Translations under genes and position numbers: made by a program
Part shown: positions 1 to 5,541 of the stretch, piece after piece
Layout: each line of letters starts with the position of its first letter
Numbering within the stretch: position 1 is the first letter of the stretch
The notes under the pieces: model-generated
The model's database searches: none
Told to the model about the DNA's origin: nothing
Seen by the model: the letters and a program-made list of their open reading frames with translations, nothing else
Assembly (NCBI GenBank): GCA_016177145.1
Contig: JACOVV010000189.1
Span: 1 to 8,492 of the forward strand
DNA from: Candidatus Omnitrophota bacterium
Lineage (GTDB): Bacteria; Omnitrophota; Gorgyraeia; JACOVV01
DNA length: 8,492 bases
Direction of reading: 5' to 3'

Positions 1-447
1 GCCATCAACCGTCAGAATGGCCGACTCGCGGAACGGGGAGCAAAAAAAGGCGCTTGACGCATGCGAAACATGGTGCTCGGAAAAAAGGATTCTCTCTTCC
101 GGGATCGACAGGGCCTGTTGGATCCTGTCTTTGACCCAGAATTTCTTGCCGAACCAGTGAATCATTGATTCTCGAAACACCCGATGCGAACGAGGATAAG
201 TTTCAACGATCATGGTCAACATGCGTTCGAATTTTAGAAATGGTTTCTCGTAGAAAACGACGAAATCGATTTCTTTCGCGGTTACATTCCCCGTCTTTAA
301 ACAAAACTCTATCGCTCTTTCAGGGAAACTACTGTCGTGTTTAACCCTCGTGAACCGTTCTTCTTCGGCGGCGGCGATGAGCGCGCCATCACGAATGAGA
401 GCCGCGGCCGCGTCATGATAAAAACATGAAATTCCCAGGATATTCAT
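1..447 (-). CDS. NodU/CmcH/TobZ-family carbamoyltransferase, N-terminal part (3' end outside window)
   Basis: The first 149 codons are present and the gene runs off the left edge; family members are usually about 550-620 residues. Visible marks are GISCFYHDAAAALI (residues 5-18), EEERFTRVKHD (28-38) followed by FPERAI, and HHVSHASSAFFCSPF (125-139) leading into ILTVDG at the edge. The H125xxxH129 spacing matches the metal-binding histidines of the Kae1-like domain of this family. These enzymes transfer a carbamoyl group from carbamoyl phosphate, through a carbamoyl-adenylate, to a hydroxyl on a sugar or natural product. The C-terminal YrdC-like domain would lie outside the window. The ATG follows the stop of the small upstream ORF by 2 nt and an AGGAGG lies 11 nt upstream, so it is probably co-transcribed with def-fmt. 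The acceptor cannot be told from sequence; a surface glycan or secondary metabolite is inferred from the family. No disabling change is seen. Confidence 0.93.
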   Translation of the reverse strand, partial: MNILGISCFYHDAAAALIRDGALIAAAEEERFTRVKHDSSFPERAIEFCLKTGNVTAKEIDFVVFYEKPFLKFERMLTMIVETYPRSHRVFRESMIHWFGKKFWVKDRIQQALSIPEERILFSEHHVSHASSAFFCSPFRESAILTVDG

Positions 448-449
448 CG

Positions 450-701
450 TTAATACTGCCTCCTGCCAAACTTCAGACAGTCATCTCCCATTATTTCCTG
501 ACCCGCCTTCCAGTAGGAAGAACGGCAACGGTCCTTCGGTTTTGCCGTCAGTGAATTTGAAAAAAGACGCGTTAAAATTCCAATGGGGAGCAAAAGAGAA
601 AAATAGACGACAGTCAATAAAATCTGAGACTGGATATTCCCGATAATCCGTAACCCCTTGATGACCCCGGTGAAGAGGTTGTTTTTTCTATCTTTCAGCA
701 T
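450..701 (-). CDS. Small membrane protein, SxtJ-like, partner of the carbamoyltransferase
   Basis: An 83-residue protein with one hydrophobic segment at about residues 27-47 (ILLTVVYFSLLLPIGILTRL), a basic N-terminus before it and a polar tail containing SSYWK and ending in RRQY. From memory of the family, small proteins with a hydrophobic LLT..YF....P.G...RLF core and a tail of the form SYW...RRQF sit next to NodU-type carbamoyltransferases in many uncultured bacteria and are sometimes labelled SxtJ-like; no biochemical function is known to me. It begins 12 nt after the fmt stop, without a clear Shine-Dalgarno, and ends 2 nt before the carbamoyltransferase, whose Shine-Dalgarno it encodes. 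A role as a membrane anchor or accessory for the carbamoyltransferase is inference from position only. Its match to the family pattern at both the core and the C-terminus argues it is a real, complete gene. Confidence 0.75.
   Translation of the reverse strand: MLKDRKNNLFTGVIKGLRIIGNIQSQILLTVVYFSLLLPIGILTRLFSNSLTAKPKDRCRSSYWKAGQEIMGDDCLKFGRRQY
459..464 (-). promoter_or_regulatory. Shine-Dalgarno (AGGAGG) of the carbamoyltransferase
   Basis: On the minus strand a perfect AGGAGG lies inside the last codons of the preceding 83-residue ORF (it overlaps the codons of its C-terminal GRRQY). Eleven nucleotides separate it from the ATG at 447, slightly longer than the usual spacing. It supports the choice of start and implies that ribosomes finishing the small ORF re-initiate on the carbamoyltransferase. 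Confidence 0.6.
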
Positions 702-713
702 AGAAGCGGTATT

Positions 714-1646
714 CTACTCTAAAACATCGCCCGGACGCAATCGGTATCCTCTTGAGAAATCACCTGCTTTCATCCGGCGGCGGTTCTCAGGTTGAACTTC
801 TAAAAGCCTTAAGATCTGTTCACCCGTGGAAACTTCAATCTCTCCAGAAGCATTGATCTTGAGTACCTGTCCGTATCGGCCATAGCAAGGCCGCGCTTCG
901 ACGGCCGCTTTCCATATCTGCAGACGCTTGCCCTGATAAAAGGTACAGGCGGAAGGCCAAGGAACCAAGGCGCGAACCAGGGCTTCAATTTGTTCCGCCG
1001 GTTGACTCCAATCGATCCTCCCATCTTCTTTCTTCAGTCGTTTCGCGTAAGTCGCATGGTCCTCCTGCTGGGGACAAAATACCGCCTTCCCTTCTTCAAT
1101 CCGCTCTAGGGCGCGCATCAGAAGCTCTCCGCCTAAGTTCGAAAGCTTCTCCGAAAGAGTCAACGCGTCATCCTGGGGATGAATCGGTATAGCTTCCTGC
1201 AGTAACATATCTCCCCCGTCAAGCCGCTCCGTGATTTTGATGAGAGTCACTCCCGCTTCTCTCTCTCGGTTCAAGAGCGCGGCAGCGATCGGTGAGGCGC
1301 CTCGGTACTTTGGCAGTAGAGAAGCGTGAACATTCAAGCAATAAAATCGAGGCATCTCAAGCAGCGTTTTGGGAAGAATTTTACCGTAGGAGACAACGAT
1401 AAAAAGGTCCGCCCGCAGCTGTGACAATTCCGAGAGAAATTGTTCATCATTTATTTTTTCCGGCTGAAAAACCCTGATTTTATTTTCATCGGCTAATTCT
1501 TTGACGGGACTTGCCGCGATGGCGAGGTCTCTCCCTTTTGGCCGGTCAGGCTGGGTGACTACCGCCCTAACCGCATGGCGGGAGCGTAACAGTCTCTGTA
1601 ACGTCGCAACCGCGAATAAAGGCGTGCCAAAAAAAACAATTTGCAT
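714..1646 (-). CDS. fmt: Methionyl-tRNA formyltransferase
   Basis: This enzyme transfers a formyl group from 10-formyltetrahydrofolate to the amino group of initiator Met-tRNA, making the fMet-tRNA used to start translation. The 310-residue length fits the family (about 315). The N-terminus MQIVFFGTPLFA is typical. The folate-binding catalytic domain shows SYGKILPK (86-93), NVHASLLPKYRGASPI (105-120) and RLDGGDM (141-147); N105, H107 and D143 line up with the catalytic Asn, His and Asp of the E. coli enzyme. The C-terminal tRNA-binding domain starts near residue 200 (YAKRLKKEDGRIDW) and includes RALVPWPSA. Its ATG directly abuts the def stop (TAAATG), so it is translationally coupled to def, whose product removes the same formyl group. 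A run of eight U residues falls at codons 4-6 but does not disturb the frame. Confidence 0.98.
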   Translation of the reverse strand: MQIVFFGTPLFAVATLQRLLRSRHAVRAVVTQPDRPKGRDLAIAASPVKELADENKIRVFQPEKINDEQFLSELSQLRADLFIVVSYGKILPKTLLEMPRFYCLNVHASLLPKYRGASPIAAALLNREREAGVTLIKITERLDGGDMLLQEAIPIHPQDDALTLSEKLSNLGGELLMRALERIEEGKAVFCPQQEDHATYAKRLKKEDGRIDWSQPAEQIEALVRALVPWPSACTFYQGKRLQIWKAAVEARPCYGRYGQVLKINASGEIEVSTGEQILRLLEVQPENRRRMKAGDFSRGYRLRPGDVLE

Positions 1647-2156
1647 TTACGAGTGCCCAAGCGCTTGTTCGCGCTCCCGGAGCCATTTCTCCACTCTGCG
1701 TTTCTCCAAAAATTTCAGACGGTCGATAAAAAGGTAACCATTGAGATGATCCACTTCATGTTGAACGATAACAGCGGCAAATCCCTTAAGCTCCCAAACC
1801 TTCGCCTCTCCATCCACCGTCAGTCCCTTGAGCTGGACATAGTCGGAACGGGTTACTTTCGCTGAGAACCCGGGGACGCTCAAACACCCTTCCCTGTCCG
1901 TTGTGCGGCCCTTTTGTTTTAAAATCTGAGGATTAATAATAACCGTTTCCGCCCCCCGCCGGTAGGTGGGACTGATGATAATAATCTGCTGGCTGACACC
2001 CACTTGGTTGGCTGCTAATCCCACTCCTTCGGCGAAATACATCGTATCGATCATATCCTGAATTAATTTTCGTTCGGCCGCGGTTATCCGGGACAGCGGT
2101 TCCGCTTTCTTTCGGAGAACTGGATCGCCTAGTTGTACAATGGGTAGAATAGCCAC
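1647..2156 (-). CDS. def: Peptide deformylase
   Basis: A metalloprotease-like hydrolase that removes the formyl group from the N-terminal fMet of nascent proteins. All three family motifs are intact in 169 residues (the E. coli enzyme is also about 169): GVGLAANQ (44-51), EGCLS (89-93) and HEVDH (133-137). Predicted metal ligands are C91, H133 and H137, and E134 is the catalytic base. The N-terminus ILPIVQLGDPVLRKKAEP aligns with the family, so the GTG at 2156 is the only sensible start although it is not ATG. No usable Shine-Dalgarno lies upstream. Instead a strong sigma70-type promoter ends 6 nt before the GTG, so a leaderless or near-leaderless mRNA is predicted. It leads the def-fmt-SxtJ-like-carbamoyltransferase run and is divergent from the TPR gene. 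The C-terminal tail is short and basic. Confidence 0.98.
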   Translation of the reverse strand: MAILPIVQLGDPVLRKKAEPLSRITAAERKLIQDMIDTMYFAEGVGLAANQVGVSQQIIIISPTYRRGAETVIINPQILKQKGRTTDREGCLSVPGFSAKVTRSDYVQLKGLTVDGEAKVWELKGFAAVIVQHEVDHLNGYLFIDRLKFLEKRRVEKWLREREQALGHS

Positions 2157-2162
2157 GGCTCT

Positions 2163-2190
2163 ATTTTACCTCGATCACCGCCGTTGTCAA
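2163..2190 (-). promoter_or_regulatory. Sigma70-type promoter for def-fmt, leaderless
   Basis: Read on the minus strand: a perfect -35 TTGACA (2190-2185), a 16-nt spacer, and -10 TAAAAT (2168-2163; five of six consensus bases). Counting the usual 7 nt from the end of the -10 puts the transcription start on the G of the def GTG at 2156. This is a sequence-based prediction; no terminator or known operator accompanies it. Confidence 0.68.
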
Positions 2191-2216
2191 TTCCGACGTC
2201 GCTTCATCCGCTTCAC

Positions 2217-2245
2217 TTGACACTCGACTCCATCAGGGATACAAT
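2217..2245 (+). promoter_or_regulatory. Sigma70-type promoter for the TPR gene, leaderless or nearly so
   Basis: Perfect -35 TTGACA (2217-2222), an optimal 17-nt spacer and -10 TACAAT (2240-2245; five of six consensus bases). The expected start site at about 2251-2253 leaves 0-3 nt before the ATG at 2254, so there is no room for a Shine-Dalgarno. The -35 boxes of this promoter and the def promoter lie back to back, 26 nt apart (2191-2216), so the two could share a regulator or compete for polymerase. Confidence 0.68.
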
Positions 2246-2253
2246 TTTGTGTA

Positions 2254-2835
2254 ATGGAGACCTCCGAACAGCTTCAAAAAGCGCAACAGGCGTTTGAAAA
2301 AGGCAATTATGACTATACTATTGAAGTTTTAGATCATCTTTTGAGCGCTTCCCCCGCCTCCGTAGAAGCTCGTCACCTATTGCATCTCGCTAAACAGAGT
2401 CGAACCAAGACCCTCTCCCGATTCGAGAAAATCGTCCATTCTCTCATGGCAATCCCTTACCTCATTTCCGCAAAAATGACTGCTTCCAAGGGCGATCCAG
2501 GTAAAACCATCGAAGCTTACGAACGTGTCCTCTCGACCGACCCGCTCAATACGCCGGCGGTAATGGCTATCGCTCATTTGCTGATCGCTGAAAAACAGCT
2601 GGCGGCAGCGGAACAAACCTTGTTGGAACTCCATTCGGCTCTTCCCAATCAAATTGCCGTCTTGAGGCAATTAGCCCAAATTTATCTGTTAGGGGATCAA
2701 CATTCAAAAGCCAGGCAGTGTTTCGAACAGGTTCTGAAAATCGACCCCAAGAACAGCGAGGCCGAAAGAAATATAAAGAACCTGGACGCGATGGACGCGA
2801 TCCGAGGAATGAAGGAAGAAACACAGGGTCAATAG
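2254..2835 (+). CDS. TPR (tetratricopeptide) repeat protein of unknown function
   Basis: A 193-residue, soluble, helical protein with no signal peptide or clear membrane span. TPR-like repeats are seen at about residues 6-38 (QQAFEKGNYDYTIEVLDHLL), 73-105 (GDPGKTIEAYERVLSTDPLN), 106-133 and 134-167 (LAQIYLLGDQHSKARQCFEQ, then VLKIDPKN). A less regular segment at about 55-72, rich in hydrophobic residues (IVHSLMAIPYLISAK), separates the first repeat from the rest. TPR domains mediate protein-protein contacts, so a scaffold or adaptor role is likely, but the partner is unknown. It is the only plus-strand gene here, divergent from def and convergent with priA, overlapping the priA end by 7 bp. 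Its strong promoter places the mRNA start almost at the ATG. The gene has no visible functional link to its neighbours; its repeats and its dedicated promoter argue that it is real. Confidence 0.9.
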   Translation: METSEQLQKAQQAFEKGNYDYTIEVLDHLLSASPASVEARHLLHLAKQSRTKTLSRFEKIVHSLMAIPYLISAKMTASKGDPGKTIEAYERVLSTDPLNTPAVMAIAHLLIAEKQLAAAEQTLLELHSALPNQIAVLRQLAQIYLLGDQHSKARQCFEQVLKIDPKNSEAERNIKNLDAMDAIRGMKEETQGQ

Positions 2836-4832
2836 GGGTCTACGTCTACTTTAACGGTAACACCTCTCTTTTTTTGGCACGCCCTCAAAATCGGCCGCAC
2901 CATTTCAGAAACGCGCACCGGAGATTCTCCTCGAAGCAACAGATGCCAATAGTATTGATCACGAATTCTTGGAATGGGACAAGGAGCCAACCCGATGATC
3001 TCGAAAACTCCGCCTCCGTTCTGCCTTAACCGTTCCATAATTTCTTTTCCGATCTGCACTACTTTCAACTCGTCCTTTCCTTTAAAAAGAATATCGATCA
3101 AATGGACTGCCGGCGGGAATCTCGTTTCCAGCCGATAGCGCATTTCCTTCTCAAAGAATCCTTCGTAGTCCTGAGAACGAGCCATTTGAATCGCGTAATG
3201 TTCCGGAGAAAAAGTTTGAATGATCACCCTTCCCGGTCTCTCTCCCCGTCCTGATCTTCCCGCTACCTGCGTCAGTAAACTAAAAGTCCTTTCAGAAGAC
3301 CGAAAGTCGGTCAGATGGAGAGTGACATCCGCCGACGCAACTCCAACGAGTGTTACTCTGGGGAAGTCAAACCCTTTGGCCACCATCTGAGTCCCCACGA
3401 GGAAATCAAGTTGTCCTTTCTTAAATTGGCTAAAAATCTTTTCGTAAGCGCCTCTCTTTCGAGTCGTATCACTGTCTAATCGCGCCACTCGCACCGCCGG
3501 AAAAAGGCGAACCAGTTCACTTTCAACTTTCTGCGTCCCGATTCCCAGATAACGAAGAGCCGGCTCGCGGCATTGGTGACACACAGATGGGGGGGGCAGT
3601 TGATACCCGCAGTAATGGCAGACTAATTTTTGCAGACGGCTGTGAAAGGAGAGGCCTACACTGCAGGAGCGGCACCCGACCACCGTCCCGCAAGACTGAC
3701 ATTGAACAAAAGGAGCGAATCCCCGTCTGTTGATAAATAAAATCCCCTGCTCACCCGCCTTGATCACCTCTTCAATGGCAAACCGTAATCTTCTTGAAAA
3801 AATGGAGAACCGGCGGTTTTCACGCGCTTCTTCCCTCATATCGACGACAAATACTTCCGGCAGAACCCTTTTTTCCACTCTTTGAGGAAGAGACAGCAGT
3901 TGGAATTCCCCTTTCTTCGCTTTTTCGTACGACTCCAGCGACGGAGTCGCGCTCCCCAGGACAACGACAGCGCCGTTCAACCTCCCGCGCTGGATGGCCG
4001 CGTCACGGGCATGATAACGGGGTGTTTCTTCCTGTTTGTAGGCGGGTTCATGCTCTTCATCAACAATCACGATCCCTAGCCGGCGTAATGGGGCAAAGAT
4101 GGCGGACCGCGCCCCAATCACAACGGAAGCCGATCCCTGCCCAATTCTCATCCACTCTTGTCGTCGCTCAGAGACAGAGAGAGCGCTGTGCAGAACCGCC
4201 ACCTTTCCGCTAAAACGGACTCGGCTCCACTCCACTAGCTGAGGAGTCAAAGCAATTTCAGGAACTAAGAGAATCGCTGATTTCCCCAAGGCGACAGCCG
4301 CTTCAATAGCGCGGAAATAAATCTCTGTTTTCCCGCTGGCGGTGACTCCATGCAGCAGAAAAACCTCTGATTTCGCTTGAGTCAGCGCCAGAACCACTCT
4401 TTCAAGACTTGCCTTCTGGTCCAAGGTCAGATTGAAGAAAGTATTTGGGGGTGATTCCAGTTTTTCTATGTCATCGGCGCATGGCAACGCGCCCCTGTTA
4501 TCATCCCGCCGTTGCGCCGAAACATTCCAAGGGACTACCGCAGCTAACGCTTCACCCCAGGAACAACAATAGTACTCCGCCATCCACCGGGTCAGATTCA
4601 ACAAATCCTCCGAGATTTGTTGTCCGGCGGCAAGAATTCTGCTGATTTCTTTAGTCTCTCCGGCAAAATCGGAAATTTCTTTCTGGAGGCCGATAACGAT
4701 CCCTTTACAGGAACGTTTATTGAAGGGAACTTCCACCCATTGTCCCACCTTCAATTCTGTCTGGAGGGTTTCGGGAATTTTGTAATGAAACGATTTCTCG
4801 ACAGGCAGATCAAGAATAACTTGAGCGAACAT
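2829..4832 (-). CDS. priA: Primosomal protein N' (replication-restart helicase PriA), short form
   Basis: A superfamily 2 helicase that recognises stalled forks and reloads the replisome. In order: N-terminal 3'-end-binding domain (about 1-103, opening FAQVILDLPVEKSFHYKIP); Walker A GVTASGKT (162-169, Lys168); DEEH (258-261); GSATPS (293-298); a zinc module with four CxxC pairs (C378/C381, C387/C390, C405/C408, C418/C421); GTQMVAKGFDFP (480-491); QVAGRSGRG (522-530); then the C-terminal domain. At 667 residues it is shorter than E. coli PriA (732). The missing length lies before Walker A (Lys168 here, Lys230 in E. coli), where the winged-helix domain should be; only a polar linker of about 30 residues is seen at 105-135. 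Its ATG is 1 nt after the uracil-DNA glycosylase stop, so it belongs to the right-hand run. A C8 tract encodes the prolines of the zinc module (QLPPPSVC). Confidence 0.98.
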   Translation of the reverse strand: MFAQVILDLPVEKSFHYKIPETLQTELKVGQWVEVPFNKRSCKGIVIGLQKEISDFAGETKEISRILAAGQQISEDLLNLTRWMAEYYCCSWGEALAAVVPWNVSAQRRDDNRGALPCADDIEKLESPPNTFFNLTLDQKASLERVVLALTQAKSEVFLLHGVTASGKTEIYFRAIEAAVALGKSAILLVPEIALTPQLVEWSRVRFSGKVAVLHSALSVSERRQEWMRIGQGSASVVIGARSAIFAPLRRLGIVIVDEEHEPAYKQEETPRYHARDAAIQRGRLNGAVVVLGSATPSLESYEKAKKGEFQLLSLPQRVEKRVLPEVFVVDMREEARENRRFSIFSRRLRFAIEEVIKAGEQGILFINRRGFAPFVQCQSCGTVVGCRSCSVGLSFHSRLQKLVCHYCGYQLPPPSVCHQCREPALRYLGIGTQKVESELVRLFPAVRVARLDSDTTRKRGAYEKIFSQFKKGQLDFLVGTQMVAKGFDFPRVTLVGVASADVTLHLTDFRSSERTFSLLTQVAGRSGRGERPGRVIIQTFSPEHYAIQMARSQDYEGFFEKEMRYRLETRFPPAVHLIDILFKGKDELKVVQIGKEIMERLRQNGGGVFEIIGLAPCPIPRIRDQYYWHLLLRGESPVRVSEMVRPILRACQKKRGVTVKVDVDPY

Positions 4833-4833
4833 T

Positions 4834-5541
4834 TTATTTTTTATGCGAACCCAGCTCTTGTCTGATTTTCTTCATATCCTCCCAGACAAGCCGTTTGTCT
4901 TGCGGGTTCCTCAAAAGATACGCGGGATGAAAAGTAGGCATGAGACGAACTCCTCCAAACTCAAACCATTTTCCCCTCAATTGGGAAATCGGGATTTCCG
5001 TATTGAGCAGCGCCCACGCGGCAGTTTTACCTAAAGCGCAAATAACCCGCGGGCGAATCTGTTCGATCTGGGAGATAAGATACGGCCGGCAGGCGGCGAT
5101 TTCCAGTGGAAAAGGGACCCTGTTTTCGGGCGGGCGGCATTTGACGATGTTCGCAATATAGACTTCTTCCCGGCGGAATTGAATTGATTCAATGATTTTA
5201 GTTAAAAGCTGTCCCGCCATACCGACAAAAGGGCGCCCCTGCCGGTCTTCTTCGCGGCCAGGCCCTTCTCCGATAAACATCAACGCCGCCTTTGGATTTC
5301 CCTCCCCGAAAACAGCATGGGTCCTCCCGCGATGGAGATCACAAAGGGTACAACCAAGAACCTTCTGGCGGAGATCATCTAATGTAGGGGCACATGGCCA
5401 TGTGCCCCTACGCCATGTGCCCCTACGCCGCGGCAGACTTTCAACAGATGAGACCTCGAGCAACTTCGCTTGTTGTTTTGCCGCCTGAACAAGTTGACGC
5501 AATTCTTTTTGTTTCGAAAAAGTTCCTTTCACGCGAACCAT
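4834..5541 (-). CDS. Family 4 (iron-sulfur) uracil-DNA glycosylase
   Basis: It excises uracil, mostly from deaminated cytosine, to begin base-excision repair. Numbered from the ATG at 5541 (235 residues), it has four cysteines in the pattern expected for the [4Fe-4S] cluster (C64, C67, C135, C151), the family 4 motif A GEGPGREEDRQGRPFVGMAG (91-110), NIVKCRPPENR (131-141) and motif B HPAYLLRNP (205-213). Family members are usually about 190-220 residues. The extra length is an N-terminal helix plus a linker (38-53, RRRGTWRRGTWPCAPT) encoded by a palindromic repeat. The start is uncertain: GGAGG touches the ATG with no spacing, while a GTG at 5532 lies 9 nt from it and forms a GTGA stop/start overlap with the upstream glycosyltransferase. 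The GTG (232 residues) is at least as likely. It is followed by priA after 1 nt, making a repair/restart pair. Confidence 0.96.
   Translation of the reverse strand: MVRVKGTFSKQKELRQLVQAAKQQAKLLEVSSVESLPRRRGTWRRGTWPCAPTLDDLRQKVLGCTLCDLHRGRTHAVFGEGNPKAALMFIGEGPGREEDRQGRPFVGMAGQLLTKIIESIQFRREEVYIANIVKCRPPENRVPFPLEIAACRPYLISQIEQIRPRVICALGKTAAWALLNTEIPISQLRGKWFEFGGVRLMPTFHPAYLLRNPQDKRLVWEDMKKIRQELGSHKK
5384..5427. repeat. REP/MITE-like palindrome with tandem half-repeat, inside the uracil-DNA glycosylase gene
   Basis: Positions 5384-5411 form a perfect 28-bp inverted repeat (half GTAGGGGCACATGG, 14 bp, no spacer). The second half plus one base (CCATGTGCCCCTACG, 5398-5412) is repeated exactly and directly at 5413-5427. 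The 15-bp unit adds five codons and keeps the frame, giving RRGTW twice in the protein (residues 39-43 and 44-48). From general knowledge, short palindromes with TGTAGGGGC...GCCCCTAC ends are scattered in the genomes of several bacterial groups. This copy looks like such an element that settled in a tolerant linker. In the mRNA, the single complementary arm could pair with either of the two direct copies. Confidence 0.85.

Noticed and set aside
1629..1636. Run of eight A on the plus strand (U8 in fmt mRNA, codons 4-6)
   Set aside because: It encodes the ordinary VFFG of the fmt N-terminus and the frame is intact; no sign of programmed frameshifting.
1658..1667. 10-bp palindrome CAAGCGCTTG at the end of def, just before fmt
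   Set aside because: It falls in coding sequence, is too short for a terminator and lacks a T tract; def and fmt abut, so a terminator there makes no sense.
2377..2824. Minus-strand open frames of 97 and 85 codons opposite the TPR gene
   Set aside because: The plus-strand frame has TPR periodicity and a strong promoter at its start; the opposite frames overlap each other and have no motif.
3794..4213. A 139-codon plus-strand open frame inside priA
   Set aside because: It lies opposite the conserved helicase core of priA, has low-complexity arginine/proline-rich translation, no Shine-Dalgarno and no recognisable domain. It is a shadow of the real gene.
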